Source: Candidatus Peregrinibacteria bacterium GW2011_GWF2_39_17 (GTDB lineage: Bacteria; Patescibacteriota; Gracilibacteria; UBA1369; UBA12473). Taken from it: a DNA stretch of 42,282 nt. Below the pieces are notes generated by a model. It had not been told where the DNA came from. It saw only the letters and a list, made by a program, of their open reading frames with translations, and made no database searches. The stretch lies in the NCBI GenBank assembly GCA_000993615.1, contig LBWM01000011.1, positions 1-42,282 on the forward strand, read 5' to 3'. A program made the position numbers and the translations under genes. Positions 15,374-22,247 of this stretch are shown here, piece after piece (the stretch's first letter is position 1; each line of letters opens with the position of its first letter).

Positions 15374-16714
15374 ATGTCCCATCCCATCCCTGCTCCGAAT
15401 TTTAATCCTGTGCAGGCTTACCAGCAGCTCTGCCACTTCATCAGTAAAAAATCATCAAAACCTATTCCCTCCTTCCTTCTCCACAGCGGCCGAAAAACCA
15501 GCCAAACCGGTCGCTACTCTATTTTAGGATACGGAGCTAAACGCGAATGGCGCGCTACAAACCCTGACTCGGGTTTAATTATGCTCAAAAAAATTCAGCA
15601 ATTTTTAAAAAACAATCATCAAACTTTTAATTCCAGTTTACCGCCGTTCCTAGGTGGTGCAGTTGGCTATTTGAGCTACGATTTTGGTACTAAAACCGCA
15701 AAAACCCCCTTACCGGATAATAACGATTTCCCTACTCCTTACCTGCATTTTATTATACCCAAAAATATCCTGGTATATGACCATTTGAAAAAAAATTTAT
15801 ATACCTCAGAAAATTTTAATTTTACCCTTCTAAAACCCCCCACCCAAAAAGCAAATTCTTTTCAGGCAACTTTACCTCATCCCGATTTATCACCGAAAGA
15901 ATACCTTTCCAAAATCAATCTAGTTCATCAATTTCTGCGCCAAGGAGAGACTTACGAAGTCAATTTTGCTCAACGCTTCCAAGCCAACTTTCAAGGAGAT
16001 CCTTTTACTCTTTACTCTCGCTTAGCCCAATTAAATCCTTCGCCCTATGCCTGCTATCTAAATTTTTACCCAATTACTGTGGTTAGTTGCTCCCCAGAAT
16101 GTCTAATTCGTGGACAATTCCAAAAAGACAAATCAATGCTTATCGATACTCGCCCAATCAAAGGGACCATAGCCAAAGAAAAAACACCAACTAAAAATCA
16201 AAAAGCAATTCAAAATCTTCTAAGTAGTCAAAAAGACGAAGCCGAACTCAATATGATTGTAGATTTAGCACGAAATGATTTAGGAAAAATTTGCAAAACG
16301 GGGTCTGTCAAAGTTACGCAACATCGCATCCTTGAATCGTATTCGCATGTCCACCACACCATGTCTAATGTTCAAGGTATTCTTAAAAAAAAATTAGATT
16401 GGCTTGATGTACTAAAAGCTGTTTTCCCCGGTGGATCTATCACCGGTGCACCAAAAAAACGCACCATGGAAATCATTACTAAACTGGAACCTTGCCGCCG
16501 TGGCGTTTATACCGGATCCGCAGGCTATATTAGCTTTAACGGACAATTTGAATTCAATATTCTAATCCGAACTATTGCTGTCAATCGTAAATCCCAACGC
16601 CTCAGTTATCATGCCGGCGGAGCAATAGTCGTGGATTCCAAAGCCGAAGAAGAATACCAAGAAACCCTAGATAAGGCCGCGGCTTTATTCGAAGCCATTA
16701 AACAAACAAAATAA
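15374..16714 (+). CDS. pabB: Aminodeoxychorismate synthase component I PabB
   Basis: PabB converts chorismate, using ammonia from its glutaminase partner PabA, into 4-amino-4-deoxychorismate on the way to p-aminobenzoate. The chorismate-binding domain spans about residues 175-440, with ETYEVNFAQRF, DTRPIKGT, DEAELNMIVDLARND, FPGGSITGAPK and YHAGGAIV. The decisive feature is Lys (about residue 262) in PIKGT, the PabB nucleophile, where anthranilate synthase TrpE has Ala. The N-terminal 160 residues match the non-catalytic domain. At 446 aa the protein is full length, and no glutaminase domain is fused. The start at 15374 is preceded by CCTCCTCCC, not a Shine-Dalgarno. pabC and folP lie 0.7 kb downstream on the same strand beyond the oppositely oriented purE. 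Confidence 0.9.
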   Translation: MSHPIPAPNFNPVQAYQQLCHFISKKSSKPIPSFLLHSGRKTSQTGRYSILGYGAKREWRATNPDSGLIMLKKIQQFLKNNHQTFNSSLPPFLGGAVGYLSYDFGTKTAKTPLPDNNDFPTPYLHFIIPKNILVYDHLKKNLYTSENFNFTLLKPPTQKANSFQATLPHPDLSPKEYLSKINLVHQFLRQGETYEVNFAQRFQANFQGDPFTLYSRLAQLNPSPYACYLNFYPITVVSCSPECLIRGQFQKDKSMLIDTRPIKGTIAKEKTPTKNQKAIQNLLSSQKDEAELNMIVDLARNDLGKICKTGSVKVTQHRILESYSHVHHTMSNVQGILKKKLDWLDVLKAVFPGGSITGAPKKRTMEIITKLEPCRRGVYTGSAGYISFNGQFEFNILIRTIAVNRKSQRLSYHAGGAIVVDSKAEEEYQETLDKAAALFEAIKQTK

Positions 16715-16847
16715 CCTACCAGAAAATCCCTATCCCCTCCCACCCGGGGGCTGACCACCCGCGCCCTCCTTATAGCATATTTGCCATGAACAAATCCTAA
16801 CAAATTCATTAAAAAATATCACTTACTAAAATTATCTCCGTCATTTT

Positions 16848-17297
16848 CTAGCTGGACTCCTTCACACTCTTAATATGCGCCACTACTTTTTGTTGCAAAT
16901 TTTTATTTGTTAAAGCCAAAATCCGAATCGCGGCCATAGCTGCATTTTGCGGATCAACAACCGTCATACTGGGTGTATTGGAAGGCATCATGGTACTAGA
17001 ATGAATATTAATCAAATAATCAACTTTATCAGCGAAAGGAGGACAAGCAATTACCGGATGAATCGCGCTCCCAGCCACCACCCCCGAAAGCCCATTACTC
17101 CGACCCGCAATCGTGATATAGACAATTTTCTTCTCACTAATATTAAATTTGCTAATAATTTCGATCACTTTTTCCGGCACCTTATGCGCCGAACAAACAT
17201 GAAATTCCGTCTCTACTTCAAAAGTTTTTAAATGCTCAGCAATTTTATCAGCATAAGCTTGATCCGAAGTTGAACCCATAAGAATTGGTACGAGCAT
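16848..17297 (-). CDS. purE: PurE, class II-type AIR carboxylase
   Basis: PurE makes carboxyaminoimidazole ribonucleotide in purine synthesis. The N-terminal ILMGSTSD and the VCSAHKVP loop hold the nucleotide and the catalytic His. Instead of the AGGAAHLPG signature of class I N5-CAIR mutases, the sequence has AGRSNGLSGVVAGSAIHPV, resembling animal and spirochaete class II enzymes that carboxylate AIR directly with CO2 and need no PurK. The start is ATG at 17295-17297 (149 aa), directly before the core fold; a longer frame would add an atypical, Asn-rich extension. It is divergent from pabC and converges on pabB. Confidence 0.85.
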   Translation of the reverse strand: MLVPILMGSTSDQAYADKIAEHLKTFEVETEFHVCSAHKVPEKVIEIISKFNISEKKIVYITIAGRSNGLSGVVAGSAIHPVIACPPFADKVDYLINIHSSTMMPSNTPSMTVVDPQNAAMAAIRILALTNKNLQQKVVAHIKSVKESS

Positions 17298-17375
17298 ATT
17301 AAATTTGGAGTTAAAATTATTGTAATTTATTATATCTATAGTTCTTGAGTGACGCAAAATTTAAACTTCCACCTT

Positions 17376-18203
17376 ATGGCCACAATATTTTTAAATAATC
17401 GCTATTTACCCGCCCAAAAAGGCAAAATTTCTATTTTTGATGCCGGTTTTCTCTACGGCGAAAGTATTTACGAAACCCTACGTACCAAAGAAGGACAAAT
17501 TATCAATCTTAAAAACCACCTCAAAAGGCTAAAAGCCTCGGCCAAAATTGTTAATATTCCTTTACCACCACTAAAAAATATCGAAACCTGGCTTCAAGAA
17601 ACCGTACATAAAAATAATCTTTGGAAACAAAAAAAAGAATCTCGGATTCGTTTAACAATTAGCGGCGGAATTCATACGTATGACTCTAAAGCCAAAAACC
17701 CAACTATTCTCATTACCGTCTCGCCATTACCTAAAATCTCAGCTCGGGTTTTCCTTAGCGGTGTTTCGGTTGTAACTTTTCAAATTGATCGCCCAATCCC
17801 ACAGGCCAAAACTACCAACCTAATTCCAACTCTCCTGGCTCGCCAATTCATGCGCCAAAAAAAAGCCTACGAAGTCTTTTTGATAGATCATCGCGGCTTT
17901 GTTACCGAAGGTTCAATTTCCAATTTCTTTATTGTTAAAAACAACCAACTAATCATTGCCGCCAGCCAAAATTTACCTGGCACCACTCAAAAACGCATTA
18001 TCCAACTAGCCAAAACTAAAAACTGGAAAATTATTGCCAAAAACAATCGCCCCGCCGATTTTTACCAAGCTGATGAAATTTTTATTTGCAATGCACCACG
18101 CGGCATTATTCCAGTTACAAAAGTAGATAATCACCTAATCAATCATGGCCAAATAGGCCACCTAACTAAAATCATCTGGGAGTCCCTCAATAACACCTTA
18201 TGA
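17376..18203 (+). CDS. pabC: Aminodeoxychorismate lyase-like PLP enzyme (class IV aminotransferase)
   Basis: This fold type IV PLP enzyme should remove pyruvate from aminodeoxychorismate to give p-aminobenzoate. FDAGFLYGESIYETLR near residue 23 is the family N-terminal motif. The PLP-binding Lys lies in PQAKTTNL and the cofactor Glu in VTEGSISNFF; NAPRGIIPV closes the site. D-amino acid and branched-chain aminotransferases share these motifs. The assignment to PabC rests on its link to folP (4-base overlap, ATGA) and the nearby pabB. I start at the ATG at 17376 (MATIFLNNRYLP); an ATG 27 bases earlier is possible. A TATAGT -10-like box lies at 17337-17342. Confidence 0.78.
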   Translation: MATIFLNNRYLPAQKGKISIFDAGFLYGESIYETLRTKEGQIINLKNHLKRLKASAKIVNIPLPPLKNIETWLQETVHKNNLWKQKKESRIRLTISGGIHTYDSKAKNPTILITVSPLPKISARVFLSGVSVVTFQIDRPIPQAKTTNLIPTLLARQFMRQKKAYEVFLIDHRGFVTEGSISNFFIVKNNQLIIAASQNLPGTTQKRIIQLAKTKNWKIIAKNNRPADFYQADEIFICNAPRGIIPVTKVDNHLINHGQIGHLTKIIWESLNNTL

Positions 18204-19051
18204 ATTACATTCTCAAAAGTCATCATGCAAAATTACATCTGGATAAAACGGTTGTCATGGGTATTTTAAACGCTACACCAGATTCTTTCTCGGATGGGGG
18301 TGACTATTTTTCAACTAAAAACGCAATTTCTAAAAGTTTAAAATTAATTAAAGAGGGAGCTCAAATAATTGATATTGGTGGTGAATCAACCGGCCCTAAA
18401 TCCAAAGATGTTTCGATTGAGGAAGAATATCGCCGCGTTATCCCCGTAATTCAAGGACTTCGAAAAAAAAATAAAGCTACCTGGATTTCAATTGATACTT
18501 GGAAAGCACCAATTGCCGAAGCGGCCCTAAACGCAGGTGCGAACATGGTTAATGACGTTACAGCTCTTCGCGGTGACCCCCAAATGGGACCATTAATTGC
18601 AGAAAAAAAAGTTCCTCTTGTTTTAATGTACGCCAAAGACGCCACGCCACGCACTACCCTTAAAAAAAAATCTTATTCCAATGTACTAAAAACTATTCAT
18701 TATTTTCTCGAAACCAGAATTGAAATGGCCCAAAATTTAGGCATCAAAAAATCTCACATCATCCTTGACCCTGGCATGGGTGCCTTTATTAGCACCATTC
18801 CTAAATACAGTTTTGAAATCCTCGCACATTTGAAAAATTTTACCGATTTAGGATGCCCCTTACTTATCGGGGCTTCTCGAAAAAGCTTTTTGGTTGATTC
18901 CCTTGATTCCAAAATTCCCAAAAACCGCCTTCTCGAATCCTTAATTGCAGCTGCCATAGCTGCCCTAAATAACGCCTCCATTCTTAGGGTACATGATGTT
19001 TGCGAAACTGTGCAAACCCTCAATTTTATTGCGAAGTTAAAAAGGGAATGA
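18200..19051 (+). CDS. folP: Dihydropteroate synthase
   Basis: FolP joins p-aminobenzoate to 6-hydroxymethyl-dihydropterin diphosphate. The TIM-barrel motifs are in order: MGILNATPDSFSDGG (pterin and phosphate loop 1), DIGGEST (loop 2), SIDTWKAPIAEAAL, NDVTAL, DPGMGAF, GASRKSF and RVHDV. Loop 2 reads GESTGP where most enzymes have GESTRPG, losing the usual Arg, and DPGMGAF replaces DPGIGFGK. Both lie near the sulfonamide/pABA site. The length of 283 aa is normal. It overlaps pabC by four bases and is followed by the phosphoribulokinase-like gene after 36 bases, so an operon is likely. Confidence 0.92.
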   Translation: MNYILKSHHAKLHLDKTVVMGILNATPDSFSDGGDYFSTKNAISKSLKLIKEGAQIIDIGGESTGPKSKDVSIEEEYRRVIPVIQGLRKKNKATWISIDTWKAPIAEAALNAGANMVNDVTALRGDPQMGPLIAEKKVPLVLMYAKDATPRTTLKKKSYSNVLKTIHYFLETRIEMAQNLGIKKSHIILDPGMGAFISTIPKYSFEILAHLKNFTDLGCPLLIGASRKSFLVDSLDSKIPKNRLLESLIAAAIAALNNASILRVHDVCETVQTLNFIAKLKRE

Positions 19052-19087
19052 TAAATTAAAAATCGTTGTTCATCTAAAAAATACCGA

Positions 19088-19957
19088 ATGGCAGAAACCC
19101 TTATTCGTCCCTTTCTTATTGGCCTTGGCGGTGATAGCGGCTCAGGGAAAAAAACCGTATCTGAGGCTTTAGCTTCTGTGGTAGGAGAAGAAAATCTCTT
19201 AGTAATTAGCATGGACGGTTACCACAAATGGAATCGCGAAGAAATGAAATTAAAAACCATCACCCATCTCAATCCCGAAGCTAATCATTTACACCTCGCC
19301 TCTGAGCATGCCAAGCAACTTAAGGCTGGCAAAACTATTTGGCGTGTAATATACGATCATGCCACTGGTCAATTCACCGAACCCCTAGAAACCATCCCTC
19401 GAAAATTCATCCTAATTATGGGGTTACATCCCTATCATTTACCTGAAATGCGCGATCTTTTTGATCTTAAATTATTCGTTTCGCCGGATGAAGATATTCG
19501 TAAGGAATGGAAAATTTATCGAGACACAAACAAGCGAGGCTATACGCGCGACCAAGTTATAAAAATTTTAGCGCAACGCAAACCTGATTCAGTGGGATAT
19601 ATTCGCGCCCAAGAACAATATGCCGACTTGGTTGTTAATTATTTTGCCCTTGGAGACATCCATGGAAAAGCGCTAGATGGTCAACTCGGGGCTAGCTTTA
19701 TTTACCACGGTTATCCGAAAGCGGACTTACGACTCATGCAAAAATTATTTCATGAATGCCAAATGTATGCTGCCCTAGAAGGAAATGCCTTTACAGTTAC
19801 CGGCGAAAATTCTGAACAAGATGTCAAAAACATGGCGCACATTTTATTTGATTTTAGTCGCAGTATTTTGCAAAAAAATGTCATTTGGAAAAAGGGTGTT
19901 CCTGGTATTTGTCAATTACTTTTCGCTCTTGAGATTGATCGCCGCTATACCCTGTAA
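19088..19957 (+). CDS. Phosphoribulokinase-like P-loop protein with altered catalytic motifs
   Basis: The 289-residue protein follows the class II phosphoribulokinase pattern over its first 190 residues: a P-loop (14-23), MDGYHKWNR (42-50), NPEANHLHL, IYDHATGQF, GLHPYH (112-117), RDLFDLKLFVSPDEDIRKEWKIYRDTNKRG in outline, RKPDSVGYI and QEQYADLVV. Three key positions differ. Walker A reads GDSGSGKKT, with Lys22 where Ser or Thr normally binds Mg2+. The usual DDYH is DGYH (Gly44). The Glu of the EGLHP segment is Met111. The C-terminal 90 residues are divergent. It may be an inactive or repurposed homologue, or a kinase for another sugar. It lies between folP and queD, with 36- and 11-base gaps, so it is probably cotranscribed with pterin genes. 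No RuBisCO gene is present in the window. Confidence 0.72.
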   Translation: MAETLIRPFLIGLGGDSGSGKKTVSEALASVVGEENLLVISMDGYHKWNREEMKLKTITHLNPEANHLHLASEHAKQLKAGKTIWRVIYDHATGQFTEPLETIPRKFILIMGLHPYHLPEMRDLFDLKLFVSPDEDIRKEWKIYRDTNKRGYTRDQVIKILAQRKPDSVGYIRAQEQYADLVVNYFALGDIHGKALDGQLGASFIYHGYPKADLRLMQKLFHECQMYAALEGNAFTVTGENSEQDVKNMAHILFDFSRSILQKNVIWKKGVPGICQLLFALEIDRRYTL

Positions 19958-19968
19958 ACACAATTTGC

Positions 19969-20424
19969 ATGCTCTTAACTACCCGATTTACATTTGATGC
20001 GGCGCATTTTTTGACACAATACTACGGAAAATGTGAACGTCTTCACGGTCATACTTACTGGTTAGAAGTTACAGTCGAAGGAGAACCAGCTAGCAACGGA
20101 TTATTGATTGATTTTATCGTCTTAAAAAGGATTGTTACTACTCAAATTTTGGATAAACTTGATCATTCTAATTTAAACGACTTATTTTCTAATCCCACCA
20201 CAGAATTAATTGCCATTTGGATTTGGGATCAACTCTACGATTTAAAAAAATTATTAAAAAATGCTAATCAGGATCCTCAACTAAAAATTGCCCTAAAAAA
20301 TTATTTAACAGGAAAACCTCATTTCAAAATTACTAGCCCCCCTAATATTAACCTGCATGAAATTAAACTAGGTGAAACAAAAAATAATTTCATAACCTAT
20401 AAAGGCCCTTTTAAAAACCCCTAA
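19969..20424 (+). CDS. queD: 6-pyruvoyl-tetrahydropterin synthase / QueD family protein
   Basis: This T-fold enzyme acts on dihydroneopterin triphosphate. Zinc ligands are His13 (FDAAH), His26 and His28. The catalytic Cys22 lies in CERLHGH, the CxxxHGH motif of QueD/PTPS-I. The Asp-His pair is in LDHSNLND (65-66), and a C-terminal Glu lies in LGETKNN. Because Leu, not Glu, precedes HGH, it does not carry the signature described for PTPS-III enzymes that replace FolB in folate synthesis. An insertion near 90-110 (LKNANQDPQLK) makes it longer (151 aa) than most QueD proteins. Its place after pabC-folP still suggests a link to pterin or folate metabolism; queuosine precursor synthesis is the default alternative. 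Confidence 0.82.
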   Translation: MLLTTRFTFDAAHFLTQYYGKCERLHGHTYWLEVTVEGEPASNGLLIDFIVLKRIVTTQILDKLDHSNLNDLFSNPTTELIAIWIWDQLYDLKKLLKNANQDPQLKIALKNYLTGKPHFKITSPPNINLHEIKLGETKNNFITYKGPFKNP

Positions 20425-20455
20425 TCACTAAAAATTTTATTTTTAACATTTTCTT

Positions 20456-21016
20456 ATGTATTCCATTGCTCAACTCAAAGTAGGCGTTGCTATTCAGGTT
20501 GATGGCCACCCATATTTAATTACTAATTCACAATTTTCGAAACAAGCTCGCGGCGGAGGGGTCATGAAAACAACTGTTAAAAGTTTGCTAACCGGGGTAA
20601 CACGCCCTATGACGTTTCAAGGAAATGAAAAAATTGAACCAGCTAATATCAACTATACTAAAGCTCAATTTCTTTATGCCCAAGGTCAAGATTATTTTTT
20701 TATGGACAATGAAAACTACGAACAATTTAGTTTTTCCAAAACCGACCTCGGTGATAAAACTGATTATTTAATTGATGGCATGGAAGTTGATATGCAAAAT
20801 TTTGAGGGTAAACCAATCAATGTGCAGCTTCCTCCTAAAATTAATTTAAAAGTCACCCACGCTGAACCAAGTATTAAAGGCGATACAGCCCAAGGGCGCG
20901 TCACTAAACCCATCACTGTCGAAACCGGCATTACTATTTTAGTTCCACTTTTTATTAATGAAGGTGATGTTATCCGGGTTAACACCGATACCGGAGAATA
21001 CTGCGAAAGGGCTTAA
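20456..21016 (+). CDS. efp: Elongation factor P
   Basis: EF-P enters the ribosomal E site and relieves stalling at polyproline. The 186-residue, three-domain beta-barrel layout is complete: an N-terminal KOW-like domain (1-65), an OB domain (about 66-128) and a C-terminal OB domain ending RVNTDTGEYCERA, the family's terminal signature. The tip residue of the first loop, Lys34 in E. coli, aligns with Arg32 here (QARGGG). Arg at this site is typical of rhamnosylated EF-P, but the usual SGRN context is missing and no earP is in the window. Its stop codon overlaps the stop of the convergent gene at 21013 in a TTAA palindrome. Confidence 0.93.
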   Translation: MYSIAQLKVGVAIQVDGHPYLITNSQFSKQARGGGVMKTTVKSLLTGVTRPMTFQGNEKIEPANINYTKAQFLYAQGQDYFFMDNENYEQFSFSKTDLGDKTDYLIDGMEVDMQNFEGKPINVQLPPKINLKVTHAEPSIKGDTAQGRVTKPITVETGITILVPLFINEGDVIRVNTDTGEYCERA

Positions 21017-21624
21017 AAATGACCAATTTGCCACATAGAAACCCCACCATTAGCCTTTCCCGGAATCAAAAAAGGCTTGGTGCCAAATTCATTTTTCAAA
21101 ACCTCCCAATCAAGATCCCTATTTAGAAGTCCCATTAGGCAAATAATCCCACCGGGGACAAGCAAATTACCTAACGCCCTAGTGCCTTCGGTTCGAGCTT
21201 GCGACGATGGCCAAATTAAGCCTACCCTGTCATTAGTAAAAACATTTCTTGCAAAAATACAATGCACCCTGGCCCCAGCTAAATTAATATCCTCCGGTTT
21301 TGTTGCATCCATTTTTAAATTAGCCACAATACTAGGGTGAAATATTTGTGGCCTTCTTAAATTAGAGGCAATAACATGCTCTAAGGTAACTCCTGCTAAG
21401 GATAATTGATCAATCGGTGGCCAAATTTCATAGCCACCTGCTCCTATCTCTAAAGCCAAAGGAACTACCAATCTATCGCTCGTCATGTTTGTTAAATCTC
21501 CCCACGGACAACAATCCTGGAAATCGCTTTCTCGAACTCGCTGCAAAAATCTTTCCGGTGTTGGCGCAATTCGTCCAAGTAAATTATCCCCCTCGTAACT
21601 TACAACCCGACCATAAGATTCCAT
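21013..21624 (-). CDS. Putative class I SAM-dependent methyltransferase-like protein
   Basis: The 203-residue protein shows a Rossmann methyltransferase outline. Motif I-like LEIGAGG is at 58-64, with a hydrophobic strand before it. An acidic NLKMDATKPEDI (102-113) fits motif II/III, FARNVF (124-129) fits motif IV, and a LVPGGIICL turn (155-163) fits motif V/VI. No target-recognition domain is apparent, so the substrate is unknown; small-molecule, RNA and protein targets are all possible. The N-terminal 50 residues are rich in charged residues and carry two adjacent Cys (38-39). The gene is leftward, converging on efp with a 4-base stop overlap and lying 26 bases downstream of ssrA. Confidence 0.55.
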   Translation of the reverse strand: MESYGRVVSYEGDNLLGRIAPTPERFLQRVRESDFQDCCPWGDLTNMTSDRLVVPLALEIGAGGYEIWPPIDQLSLAGVTLEHVIASNLRRPQIFHPSIVANLKMDATKPEDINLAGARVHCIFARNVFTNDRVGLIWPSSQARTEGTRALGNLLVPGGIICLMGLLNRDLDWEVLKNEFGTKPFLIPGKANGGVSMWQIGHF

Positions 21625-21650
21625 GTTTATTTTAAGTGAGTGAAGTAAAA

Positions 21651-22121
21651 TGGTGGAGATGGCGGGAGTCGAACCCGCGTCCAGAAACGTTGCCTTTCGC
21701 CTCTACCGACATAGTTCATTTTGGTACTTATGAAAGTAAAAAATGAACAAAAAACTTTCACAAGTGGAATTAATAAATTTGAATGATTTCATGCAACTAC
21801 CACCACAAAATCATCGAGCTTCATGAGGTTACGCCCTGATACGTTATGAAGCCTGGCGTATCAAGACGGACCCGCGAAAAGGCAGGCGCAAAAACTGAAT
21901 TTCTAACTGATTAAGCAACAGACGCTAGGCGCATGGCGCTCAAAAAGTTGAAAGAATATTCAGTTTCAGATACAGAAGAATCTGCACTTAAAATTGCGCT
22001 GAACGGATTTCTCCTGCAAAATCTCGCAAAAAGCGAAATCAAACAGAATCCGGGGGACCAGCGCGACCCCGTGACGGCCACAAAAAGACAGAGCAATTCC
22101 TGTCAAAACCAGTACATCCCC
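21651..22121 (-). ncRNA. ssrA: tmRNA (SsrA), 471 nt
   Basis: tmRNA rescues stalled ribosomes and adds a degradation tag. The 5' end (22121) GGGGAUG pairs with CAUCUCC at the 3' end, followed by discriminator A and an encoded CCA (21651-21653). The T arm reads GCGGGTTCGACTCCCGC on the minus strand. GGUUUUGACAGG after the acceptor is the conserved tmRNA 5' motif. A tag-reading frame lies at 21911-21985. The segment between the tag and the T arm can form the usual pseudoknot-rich region. At 471 nt it is long compared with the common 350-400. It lies 126 bases after the 3' end of mfd. Confidence 0.95.
21911..21985 (-). other. tmRNA tag-encoding segment
   Basis: After UUUUAAGU the likely resume codon is GCA (21985-21983), matching the AGUCGCA-type context seen in other tmRNAs. 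The frame runs 24 codons to UAA (21913-21911). It reads ADSSVSETEYSFNF then LSAMRLASVA. This is longer than the common 8-15 encoded residues, and it ends ASVA where most tags end ALAA or similar. Confidence 0.7.
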
Positions 22122-22247
22122 AAAATATAGACCTAACCCAAATTATTAAAGAGCAAAAAACATTATTTATAATAAAACATCTTACCCAAAATAGCAACCC
22201 CCATTTTCATCTTAAGAAATCCTCCTCACTTTTATTTTGTGACTTAA

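Noticed and set aside
15374-16714. Anthranilate synthase TrpE
   Set aside because: The PIKGT motif has the Lys nucleophile of PabB; TrpE has Ala there, and folP/pabC are nearby.
16715-16847. Terminator in the C/G-rich stretch between pabB and purE
   Set aside because: CCCACCCGGGGGCTG forms no stable stem with a T-run on either strand.
21911-22096. 61-codon minus-strand frame taken as a protein gene
   Set aside because: It is inside tmRNA; only the last 24 codons before UAA are meaningful, as the tag.
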